This document shows, in pieces, positions 55,135-64,000 of a DNA stretch of 64,000 nucleotides (the stretch's first letter is position 1; every line of letters starts with the position of its first letter). Made by a program: the position numbers and the translations under genes. Source of the DNA: Tillandsia leiboldiana (Eukaryota > Streptophyta > Magnoliopsida > Poales > Bromeliaceae); contig CM055065.1 of assembly GCA_029204045.2 (NCBI GenBank), positions 47,183,247 to 47,247,246 on the forward strand. The letters are read 5' to 3'. Under the pieces are notes generated by a model, which was given only the letters and a program-made list of their open reading frames with translations, was not told where the DNA came from and ran no database searches.

Positions 55135-56414
55135 TGTGGGTTATGAATAATATGGATCTGAATAAGGAAAAAACTACCTAGAGGGGGGGTGAATAGGTGA
55201 AAATAATAAACACACCAAATCGTTGCATAAAAAATAACCCAATGCGGAAAATAAATAAAGTACGCAAGATTTACATGGAAAACTCCGTCACAGGAGTAAA
55301 AAACCACGGGACCGATAACACAGCGAAATCCACTAAGATTAAACACGTACAAGGTGATTTACCGTAACCCTATGACTCAACCTTTTTCATACGCTCCTAG
55401 TTGATCTTCTCCGCTCGCTCCGAACGCTCCTTGAATCCACGATTTGCGTCCCAACGCCGAATCCACGACGTTCAACGCCGAATCCACGACGTCCAACCGA
55501 ATCCACGGTCTTCACCAATGCGGCACGTCTCGATCACACGAACGTGCCTCGCTCCGAATCCACGAGAGCGGTAGCACCTTGAATCCACAAGGCCACGCGA
55601 ATCCTCGCGCCGATTTTTGAAAAAAATCGTTATTTTGATTATTGGTGGTGATTCTCCGAATACTTAGATCAATGATAGACAAGAAATACCATCTAAGTAT
55701 TCTTCAATTTGATTCTACAAGAAATAGGAGTTTTGAAATCCTATAATCAAATTGAACAATATAGATGAAGAAACATGAATTTAATCGTGTTTTCCTTTCT
55801 TCTCTATATTTGCGGATTTTTCTTTTTCTTAAAAGAAAATCTTTTTCAAAGAATCAAAATTCACTTTTTACGATGAATAAAAAGTCTATTTATAGATTAG
55901 AGACCCTTGGAAAGAGATAAGCATCAAAAACTTCCAAAACAGAATTTTTCCCGCACGGCGGTCCGGACTGGATTAAGTCTGATCCGGACTGTCGTCAATT
56001 TTCAGAAGATTTTCTGAAAAACGCAGTTCGGGGTCTGGACTGAAATAGGGGAGGTCCGGACTGTTCATGTAATTTTTGCAGAATTTAAGGTTCGGGATCC
56101 GGACTGAAACAGGGGTGGTCCGGACTAGAAAATTTGCATTAACCAAACCATGTTTGGGGTCCGGACTGGACGTGGCTAGTCCGGATCCTCAACTTCCTAA
56201 AAGTCCAGTTTTTGATTTTTATGCATCAAAACATATTCCAAGTGTTTCTAAACTACACAAATGTATTTGGATCACCAAAATTATTTAGTTAAACGTACCT
56301 GATCAATCCGAATCCATTTTTCTTGAGATTGATGTAATTGATCCATAATTATTCATCTTCAATCTTCAAGACTTATACCACTTCACGAAATACGTCAAAA
56401 CAAAATCCTTAACA
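55135..56414 (-). mobile_element. 5' LTR of the sirevirus (1280 bp)
   Basis: Same ends and body as 37082-38414, a few percent diverged, with one copy of the 26-bp unit. A GTCCGGAC array lies at 55965-56185. AT-rich with a likely TATA (TCTATAAATAGAC, minus strand) at about 55887-55895. Confidence 0.92.
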
Positions 56415-56988
56415 CGAGACACCTGCCTCACCGGCTCCGTGGACCGTGCCTGCTGCACCAGCCAACCCTCTGCTGCCACCTATCCAAAGCGGGCCAATGG
56501 GAAACCGCCACGTGGCACACCAGCAACGCTACGCCGCGTCTGCCCGCGCGCCTGCCTGGCCCGCGCGCGCTGCCCGCGCCTGCTCCCGTGGGCCGAGCCC
56601 ACTGCGCTGCGCCTCCCGCTCCGCCATGTGGCGTACGGCACCAATAGGAAGCCGCCACGTGGCACACCCCTCGGTCCACCGGTCCACCATGCACCCGAAA
56701 ACACTGAAAACTTCCGGGTGTCCGTTCTCGAGCGTCCGGACTCAGAAAAATACATCCAAATAGTCAATTTCCATCGTTTTCGCGCGCTGAATCCAAATCC
56801 AATATCCGTTTTGCCAAAATCCACTTCTAAAATTCAAAGAGGGCATCCGAATACGCTTGTGATCCATTTAACACGCTGAACCCCTTTTATGAGCCCAATA
56901 CGCACACAAATACCTCCAACACCCAACAAAGGCCTCCAGAAACTGCTGATCCAATAGTAATCCTCTCGTGGGGATTCAGGTCCTCACA
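56415..56988 (-). mobile_element. Solo LTR D, right part (U3)
   Basis: It continues the GC-rich U3 broken at 37081 (CCACGTGGCACACC motifs near 56507 and 56655), then the head of the LTR, ending TGTGAGGACCTGAATCC (56988, minus strand). Followed by TSD ATACT. Confidence 0.85.
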
Positions 56989-58559
56989 ATACTAATCCCA
57001 TTCCTGCTCTCTAACTCGAGCAATCTATAATATAAGCGAGAAAATAAAGGTTTTCTCTTAAGTTTGATTTCAACATGATTAGTATAGCATAAAAGTAAAA
57101 TGTGGCCTAACTAGATGTTCAACAAGTATAAGGTAGTTCTCACACATAAAGTAAATGGTTCTCACATAATCTCAAGTTTAAACATGCTTTATTTAGATAT
57201 AAATAAAAATAACATCCATACCACACTGTGCCAACATCCAGTTGAATCGACTTGTAGGCCGCAATTTCGATGTGCTCAACAACCCACCTGTTAGCCCAAT
57301 GGCTGGAATCCAATCACGTAGAGTTTTGGCGATCACAATATGTTGTTCGATGGCTTCCCAACAACTTGCCTATGTCTTGAGATTCCTGTTTGGAGAAAAA
57401 TTACTAAAGTGCATTACTAACCCAATTTCCGATGCAGAATTATAAGCTTAGATTCAGCTTGCTATAATTTCCAATTTAAATACCTTTACAAGTTGAATCC
57501 AAAAGTAAAATTGTTCATCTTGCATCTGAGATTATAACTATCCCTTAAAGTTAACCCCCACAATCACAATTAACCACGAAATCATACTCAACCCTCAATT
57601 TACTATATGAGCCATTCCAACATACATGCAGATTTTCAGCAGCAATGGGACTGAAAAGAACTTAGAGATGGTGTATCAATTCTTATCCAAATTTCATGAT
57701 TAAGGTATCAATTTGTTCCTCTTGAAGTCTAGAAGAAAACACAACTTAAATTTCAATATTTCACCAAGAGAGCAAGGAGAAAACCTACAATTACCACATG
57801 CTATCCTAAACTACAATCTGAACAAAGGGCTTCAAAGATGATGAAATTTACCTGGTTTGTAGCAAGATTTAGCCCTCCTCTTCAATACGAAAAATGTAGG
57901 GCTCTGAGTCCTGGTGAATTTCCCACAAAAATGAGCCCAAAACGCTACTTCTTCAGTCCTAGGGAGCAAAAACACTATGCATGACTCAAAACTAGGTCCC
58001 AAATCTCAGCTGTACACCAGAGTTCCAGAAATGTCTTAATTTACCTGAGTTAACCCCCAAATTTGAAGTTTCAGTAAATACGAAAATTGGAGCTCTTTAA
58101 GTCCTGAAAATTTTTCAGCAAAAATCAACTTAAAATTCTATTTGTACATCCCAGGGGAATAGAAACACTAACCACTGCTCAGAATACACAACTGAAAACA
58201 AGTGCTTCAAAGATCACTATATTAACCTAGTTTAGAGCTCCAATTAGGTCCCCTCTTCAATATGAAAATTGAAGATATTGAAGTTGTGGAGATAACCCCA
58301 TAAAAATGACCTTAAAATTCCACTCCTACTGCTCTAGAGGCCTCCGGAAAAAAAATGCGACGAGGTGAAACAATGAACCAGCAATGACCAAGCTCCAAAA
58401 ATGGTGATTTCTTGATGAAGGGGAAGGGTGTAGAGCTCCTCTTTTGATCTCCCAAGTAACTAGAGAAGGAGGAGAGATCAAAAAGGGCAAAATTCTGTAA
58501 TTAGGCCCCTTAAAATAGGCTTAACAAGCTCTATAAGTGAGCTTGATGTACACCAAAAC

Positions 58560-58710
58560 ATCTTCACCAACTCTCCTTTCACAACCATCCCCCTTGCACC
58601 GGATCCGGTGCGAGGGGGTCGGACCATTTCCAAAACACCCTCACCAACTCTCCTCTCACAACCATCCCCCTTGCACCGGATCCGGTGCAAAGGAGGTCGG
58701 ACCAAATGGT
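58560..58710. repeat. Direct repeat of about 80 bp in U3 of F
   Basis: CACCAACTCTCCTTTCACAA followed by CCATCCCCCTTGCACCGGAT and CCGGTGCRARGRGG occurs at 58566-58618 and again at 58642-58694, offset about 78 bp. Each copy holds the palindrome GCACCGGATCCGGTGC. Confidence 0.82.
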
Positions 58711-58830
58711 CCGACTGACCAGTGTCGCGTGGGCGCGGAGCCAGCACGGCCCGCCCCACGCGTGGCGCATGTGCCGCCCGGTGCACCGCGCGTGCACCGA
58801 CCTCGCGCCCAGGTGCCTGGACCTGGTGCA

Positions 58831-58835
58831 GCGCT
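58831..58835. repeat. TSD of solo LTR E (GCGCT / ACGCT)
   Basis: GCGCT before TGTCACGCCCC (58836); ACGCT (62720-62724) after ...GATCGTCACA. One mismatch, consistent with an older insertion. Confidence 0.75.
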
Positions 58836-61800
58836 TGTCACGCCCCGGGGTCGAAACTGTGGCCCGAGCTTGCCAACAGATCCGCCGCCTATACAAAACC
58901 CTGCATAGGCGAAGCGTCTAACCTGCAAAAGATAATACTAAAGATATACAAATATCAGAGCTGAAAAGACAACTACTGTAAAACTAAAATCCAATCACTG
59001 TACAACTGAAAATAAATATACAATATCCATCTCCCAAATACGATTATATACAAAATCCTCTGATACAACACTCCAAACTCTACAGGGAGGTAAACAGAAA
59101 TAATACATCAGTGTACAGGCTCTCAGTACAAGTCAAATCCTCACAGTACAATAGTCTCTCAAAAGTGGAAATAAACTAATCTACTGACTGTACTGCAAAT
59201 CTCCAGAAAGGGGGCACCGCTATACTCCAAAGACGGGTAGGGAACTAGCTCGCGACTCCCTCGCCTCAGTCTGTAGGATCAGTAACTGGAGCAACAGGAA
59301 CTGGAGAAGGGGTCTCTGGGGAAAATACACCACAGCGGGTGTGAGAACTACATCCCATAGTAGTTCTCAGTGGGTACCGCCACCAATCCCGACGGTCTGC
59401 CCACTAAGTCTACTAGAGGTATAAGATAACAGAAAATTGAAGAAAGGAAAGTTGAAAATAACTCTATAGCTACCATGCCTCTATCTACTATGCTCAAAGG
59501 GTGATACAGATGAAAATGATGCATCGACTCAAACTCAGTATACTCAATCAACCCAATCACAGTGACTGCCACATAGGGTCCAGTCAAACCTGCGCCCACC
59601 TACTGCCGCACATCCACAAGAGGACGGGTCTACCGTAGGGCGTCCGTGATTGCCAAAACTGGCCCAGCCAGAGAGATTGCGTCGACAAGTCGCGATAGTA
59701 AAGTAATAGGCCCAGCTCCGGAGTGGCACTCGAGAGGCGCGACCCCACCAAGGAAAGTATCAGCGCATCTCTGTCGAGCTCAATATGGCTCATGCAGGCT
59801 ATAGTCCAAATCCACGATCAACAAGATCGACAGTAACTAACATCACCTCTCTAACTCACTGGCTGGTAATACTCACAGCCGGGACCACCGTCAACCCGAC
59901 AGCTCCCACAACAGAACACCAAACTCATAGGTAACACAGGAAGGACCGACACCATAAGGGTTCGAAAATTCCGATAGGTCGGTGCCTAGAACCCCAATCA
60001 AACAAGAACAGAATCCAGGCTCTGCCTATCGAAGTTCCCGACCCCCTTACAGTTCGGGAACATGACAACCTCAGTATGACATGCGGGAGACACCAACCAG
60101 GGCCCAAAAGTTCCAAGAGACCAACACCTACAACCCTATCAAACAAGAACAGGTTCCAGGCACGGTCCCCGTAGCTTTTGTCCCGAAACAGAAACAGAAA
60201 AGGCCCCTAGAACCCAGATCACCCAAACTCTCTCGGGTGAGGAAGTTGTAATAAAAAGATGACAGTTATTACTGAAAACTATTTTAATCTGAGAAACCCA
60301 ATTTAATATAATTTAGTTCTTTAATAAAAATCAGTTCAAATAAGTTTTATTTTCCAAATCCCGAATGGCTATTGCCTTCACCCAAATCAAAAAAGAATAG
60401 GCTCCGGCGACCCGCTCGAAGTTTGGAAAGAAAATATTAGTTTACAGAAATTATATGTGTCCAAAAACAGTCTGGGTTCTAGGTCCTGCTATCACTAGTA
60501 TACTATTGCCACTAACACAGTGGCAACACAAAAAACAGAGAAACAAGACAACCCGGGACCACCGTTCACCCAAACGGTTCCCGCCACAGATAGAAGACCA
60601 GCTACATCTACCAGACTCCACTCTGCCCCCAAGCACGAGTGTAACATGCATCCCACACTAAGAGAAATCCCGACCACTCGGCCCACTACCTGGGCGAGGA
60701 TAACACTATGTCCAGAAATAGAATACGAAGTGTGGATGTCTAGAGCATAAATAAACCTAGCCCAAGTGAGGGTTTTCTACTAGTCTGGTTACACATGCAA
60801 TATATGACGGGGTGTTAGGTCAAGTTCCAACAATAGCAATTAATTTAACCAAAGCAGGATCAGGGAATAATAATTAACAGGATATCAATCATAATAGGAA
60901 AGATAACATTTCCCTCTCTAACATGCATCCTAATCCATCTCATAACATGCATGTTTCCTATATTATAGAATTAACATGCAGTCCATTGATTTTGGAGGCG
61001 AAGCAACCCACCTGATTCGCTTTCCGCAGGCAAAGCCGAAGCCGGTGCAGTGCGAAATCGCTCATAATCCAAAATCTGCCGAAACAGTATCCTCGGTACT
61101 CAGTCGCACAATCCTCTGCTCAAACCAACAACACATCCAATAATTAGAAAACACCATATCACACTCTTGCTGTTTTTCCAAAACAGCAAAAAGAAGGGCC
61201 TTTTTCACCTGCATTCTATCAACAAAAAAATCCAGAAAAATTACAGCTACGATCCTCGCGACGAGTAGATACAAATCGACTATTTATATACCTCGTTCCG
61301 ACACCTGTAGCCCAAGATACAATTAGAACACTGCGGCAAGTCAAACTATCCACAATCAAAATCCTGCAGGAAACCAGTCTGAAAGAGGCTTAATTATCAC
61401 CTTCAAAAATTCCTCCAAAAATTCTAATAAAATTACGACGGCGATCCTCGCGAAGATTAGATGTCGATCGAGCCCTCATACGTCGAATTCCGATAATTGA
61501 GTGCAGAGATAAAAATCTGACAAGCCTCCGCTGTCCAGAAATTCACCAGCAACAAAGGGGTTCAAATATGCCTCGTAAACCATGCCAAGAACTCGGAATA
61601 AAGCAAAGTGATCAACACGGAAATCGAAGGTCTACCTCTCATGAAACCGATGCCGCAAGAATCGTCTCAAAATTCCATCGGGGTAGCTCAGGGGGTCTCG
61701 CGCACTGAAACGCGACGATAGAAGCCAAAATCGAAGGAACGTCGAAGTGCGCCGCGTCGCAGAAATCGCCGGTGTCGAGATCTCCAAAAATTCTGAAACT

Positions 61801-62719
61801 TCGTCAAGGGATGCAACACAAGATGAGGACCAACTTCTCTTTAAGGCTCAGTCCCAGATGGGCTTGGGAAAAGGGGCTAAATCACAGGCCAAAGGGAGGT
61901 ATATATAGTCAAAAACCAACATTTCAAGAAATGACCAATGTATCCCAGGTTTCGGGCGCCCGGTTCATTTCGAGCCGCTACAGTGCACTCGAACCGGCCT
62001 CCAATCCGGACCATCCATCAGCGCCCGGAATCACCACAGCGCGACATGTGTCCCCACACAGCAAATAGTGAGCACAGCCGCTCAGCTCGCGACACGTGGC
62101 CTCGCCCCCGCGCCCGCCTTCCCGCGCGTCAGCACCTCGGGCGGCGTGCCCACGTGCGCGCACGTCGCGCTGCCGGCAACCATGGTGTGCACGAATCCCG
62201 AGGCACCTGCCTCCCTGTTCCATGGACCGCACTCGTGCACCAGCCAATCCCACGACGCCACGTGTCCACACCGGACCAATCAGGAAACGCCACGTGGCAC
62301 ACACCCGCGCTGCACCGCGCGCCTGCCCGCGCCCGCGCGCCTGCCCGTGCCGCTCCGCCGCTTGCCCGTGCCCGCTCCGCCGCCTGCCCGCGCCTGCGCC
62401 ACCGCGCTCCGCCGACCGCCGCCGCTGCCCAGCCGGCCGGAATAGTAACTTTTGCCTCGAATTTCGTGTTTTGGCATCCGGACTTCGAAAAAAACAAATA
62501 AATAGTCCATTTGCGCTGAATCCAAATTTGATGTCCTTTTTGCTAAATTCCACCTCCAAAATTTGCCGAAAATTCCCGGAGAAGCAAACTTGATCCATTT
62601 TTCGTGCCGGATCCAAAACTGGGGTTTGATTTGCGCGCAATCATCTCTAACATACACCATAGGTCTCCAGAAGTCCCCAATCACACTGCAAATTCTCTGC
62701 GGAGATCCAGATCGTCACA
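58836..62719 (-). mobile_element. Solo LTR E (3884 bp), N2-like family
   Basis: Ends TGTGACGATCTGG (62719, minus) and ...CCCCGGGGCGTGACA (58836). GC-rich U3 (62030-62450) with several CCACGTGKC; TATA at 61900; modules (61000-61700); central part nearly identical to solo LTR L2. No interior. It lies in the U3 of F's LTR. The 220-residue frame in its U3 is not a gene. Confidence 0.88.
61900..61907 (-). promoter_or_regulatory. TATA box of solo LTR E
   Basis: TATATATA on the minus strand, 45 bp downstream of a GGGCGCCCG core at about 61954, as in the other LTRs of this family. Confidence 0.65.
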
Positions 62720-62724
62720 ACGCT

Positions 62725-62985
62725 GCCGTGCACCGCGCATGAACCGGCCGGTGTTCCGCCGTGCGCCGGCCGCCCGTGAACCCAGTCCACCGACTCTGTA
62801 CACCCAAAAACCTTATTTTAAGCCAAAAATACGGAGATATAGTGTATTTTTCATGATTTTTTGCGCTGGATCCATTTTTCATGTCCATTTGGCAAACCGA
62901 GGACTCCGACACACCGAAAATGTGTGGTCAAAGCCCTCCATTCCCAAACACAACTACCACAAGGCCCCAGCTCACCACATCCTCC
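62725..62985 (-). mobile_element. 3' LTR of chromovirus F, start (U3 head)
   Basis: On the minus strand it starts TGTGGTGAGCTGGGG at 62985, directly after the polypurine tract. It joins 58835 once E is removed. The combined LTR is about 3.55 kb. Confidence 0.75.
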
Positions 62986-63022
62986 CCCACAAAAAAAAAA
63001 AAATTCGTCCTCGAAACCAAAC
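62986..63022 (-). other. Polypurine tract of chromovirus F
   Basis: The minus strand reads CGAGGACGAA, a run of about 13 T, then GTGGGGGAGGA, before the LTR start. The T-run expansion is unusual compared with TTTCTTTTAG in N1 and N2. Confidence 0.82.
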
Positions 63023-63027
63023 GTACC

Positions 63028-63747
63028 TCAGGGAGTAGCCTCAAACAGGTGGGGGTAAGAAGTCCTCATCTCCTCCTCTGGCTCCCAGGTAGCCTCACGC
63101 TCACCATGATGGCTCCACTGAATCTTCACGAATGGTATGACCCGATTGCGCAATTCTTTCGTCTCACGGGCAAGAATTCGCACCGAGTACTCCAAATAAC
63201 TCATATCCTCCCCAAGCTCCAAAGAAGAGAAATCCACGACATGTGAAAGGTCATAAACATACTTCCTCAACACAGAAACATGAAATACGTCGTGGGTGCC
63301 TGCCAGCCGGGGTGGTAGCGCAACTCGATAAGCAACAGGTCCAATGCGCTCCAAAATCTCAAACGGGCCAATGAACCGTGGACTAAGCTTTCCGCATACA
63401 CCAAATCTGCGCAAACCTCGAAATGGTGAGACCTTCAAGAAAACATGCTCTCCAACCTGGAACTCCGGGTCTCGTCGCCTCCTGTCGGCATAACTCCTCT
63501 GCCGATTTTGAGCTGTCACTAGGTGGCACCGAATCATTTTCACTTTTTCCTCGGCCTCCTGAGGTAATTCTGGTCCCAATGTCTTTCTTTCACCCACTTC
63601 ACTCAAATACAAAGGGGATCGGCATTTGCGTCCATACAATGCTTCAAACGGCGCCATCTGGATGCTCATCTGATAGCTATTGTAGTACGAAAATTCCGCC
63701 AATCGAAGATGTCTATCCCAACCTCCGCTAAAACTCAGGACACAAGC
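63028..63747 (-). CDS. pol: Chromovirus F integrase C-terminus with chromodomain-like tail (partial)
   Basis: About 239 codons of element F, open to a natural stop just before the PPT; the frame runs seven codons further into the LTR at 63748, which is not native. It starts after the catalytic Glu of integrase: LRLAEFSYYNSYQMS (28-43 of the frame), APFEALYGRKCRSPL, then the GPY/F-type module SPRFIGPFEILERIGPVAYR (about 130-149) and LPPRLAGTHDVFHVSVLRKY. The tail (about 195-240) with WSHHGEREATWEPEEEMR resembles the chromodomain-like ending of Tekay-type chromoviruses, thought to steer integration to heterochromatin. Uninterrupted and well kept, so F is not old. Confidence 0.9.
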   Translation of the reverse strand, partial: ACVLSFSGGWDRHLRLAEFSYYNSYQMSIQMAPFEALYGRKCRSPLYLSEVGERKTLGPELPQEAEEKVKMIRCHLVTAQNRQRSYADRRRRDPEFQVGEHVFLKVSPFRGLRRFGVCGKLSPRFIGPFEILERIGPVAYRVALPPRLAGTHDVFHVSVLRKYVYDLSHVVDFSSLELGEDMSYLEYSVRILARETKELRNRVIPFVKIQWSHHGEREATWEPEEEMRTSYPHLFEATP

Positions 63748-64000
63748 TGTGAGGACCTGGATCCCCACGACGAGATTACTGGTTGATCAGCAGCTCCTGG
63801 AGGCCTATGTGGCGTGTCGGTGGCGTTTGTACACCAATTGGACACTAGTGATGGACTCGGTATGTTAAATGGATCACGAGAGTAGTCAGATGACCCCGTC
63901 GAATGCTTAGAAGTGGTTTTGCGCGCAATGGATATTAAAATTGGGCTCAGCGTGAAGTTTGGACAAAAGAACACCTTTCCGGATGCCTTCGGCAATTTTT
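63748..64000 (+). mobile_element. Start of another gypsy LTR (N1-like), cut by window end
   Basis: TGTGAGGACCTGGATCC begins at 63748 inside F's integrase; the following 250 bp parallel the head of L1 (GGAGGCCTAYGTGGYGTGTCGG, then TTAAATGGATCACG). The TSD would be CAAGC (63743-63747), partner outside the window. Confidence 0.8.

Larger units (their letters stand above)
37082..56414 (-). mobile_element. Sirevirus-like Ty1/copia retrotransposon, interrupted by two solo LTRs and a filler
   Basis: 5' LTR 55135-56414, PBS 55121-55132, gag 53233-55101, protease and integrase 47855-49427, RT-RNase H 42108-43967, extra ORF 39193-40512, 3' LTR 37082-38414. Removing L2 (3.7 kb), L1 (3.6 kb), one copy of each TSD and the 576-bp filler leaves about 11.5 kb, long for copia but in the sirevirus range. 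Sirevirus traits seen: LTRs over 1.2 kb, a large Gag with coiled coil and CCHC knuckles, GTCCGGAC palindromes in the LTRs, several polypurine tracts, and an ORF between pol and 3' LTR. Confidence 0.88.
56994..58835 (-). mobile_element. 3' LTR of chromovirus F, middle part
   Basis: Continues 32142-33585 after removal of LTR D (compare the continuous text CCCACCCGACTCAATAG and CCTGCTCTCTAAC with 2290-2340 on the opposite strand). It contains at least three of the GGACTTAAAG modules (57500-58350) and a GC-rich U3 with a repeated CCCCCTTGCACCGGATCCGG motif (58587, 58666). It is broken at 58836 by solo LTR E. Confidence 0.75.

Overview
This is nuclear DNA from a flowering plant with a large, repeat-filled genome. 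I find no cellular protein gene. More than 80% of the window is LTR retrotransposon sequence, much of it inserted inside other retrotransposons. The pieces can be ordered because most insertions keep TG...CA ends and 5-bp target-site duplications (TSDs). The plant assignment rests on tRNA-iMet primer-binding sites (TGGTATCAGAGC), a Ty3/gypsy chromovirus integrase with a chromodomain-like tail, a Ty1/copia element with sirevirus traits, and a CACTA-type MITE. The species cannot be told.

Nest 1 (1-22383, left end open). The oldest layer is a plus-strand gypsy LTR (843-2485 and 21315-22383). Into it went a minus-strand element, N1 (2486-21309, TSD TACCA on both sides). N1 has about 3.65-kb LTRs but only a 1.8-kb non-coding interior. 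Its 5' LTR was then hit by a plus-strand element, N2 (8969-19535), with LTRs of about 3.8-4.1 kb and a 3.3-kb interior holding only decayed gag/RT/integrase traces. A deletion later removed the end of N2's 3' LTR together with about 0.85 kb of N1. Another LTR (1-842) interrupts the same host LTR at the left edge.

Middle (22384-32141). This AT-rich stretch has a 1.39-kb solo LTR (24132-25521, TSD TTGTC), a CACTA-like terminus with subterminal repeats (to 26771), an LTR/leader-like promoter region with a TATA box (about 27800-30815) and a 258-bp CACTA MITE (30816-31073).

Nest 2 (32142-64000). The base is the 3' LTR of a minus-strand chromovirus, F (pieces 32142-33585, 56989-58835, 62725-62985). 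Its integrase C-terminus and chromodomain lie at 63028-63747. Solo LTR D (33586-56988, TSD ATACT) landed in it. A nearly complete sirevirus-like Ty1/copia element (37082-56414, TSD CGAG plus one mismatch) landed in D. That copia element was itself broken by solo LTR L1 (44275-47854, TSD CTTTT), solo LTR L2 (49428-53134, TSD TCGGC) and a 576-bp filler of unknown, possibly organellar, origin inside the integrase. Solo LTR E (58836-62719) and a further LTR (63748 to the end) also hit F.

The copia element keeps intact gag and RT-RNase H frames, a broken protease/integrase, and an extra 3' ORF matching the 'putative plant transposon protein' domain.

The most interesting signals are: (i) young elements (LTR copies differ by about 1% by eye) whose interiors are long dead, implying mobilisation in trans; (ii) a conserved palindrome about 70 bp upstream of the TATA box in LTRs of two families, next to dense CACGTG clusters; (iii) tandem modules of about 192 bp in the transcribed part of these LTRs that carry splice-donor-like sites; and (iv) the extra sirevirus ORF.
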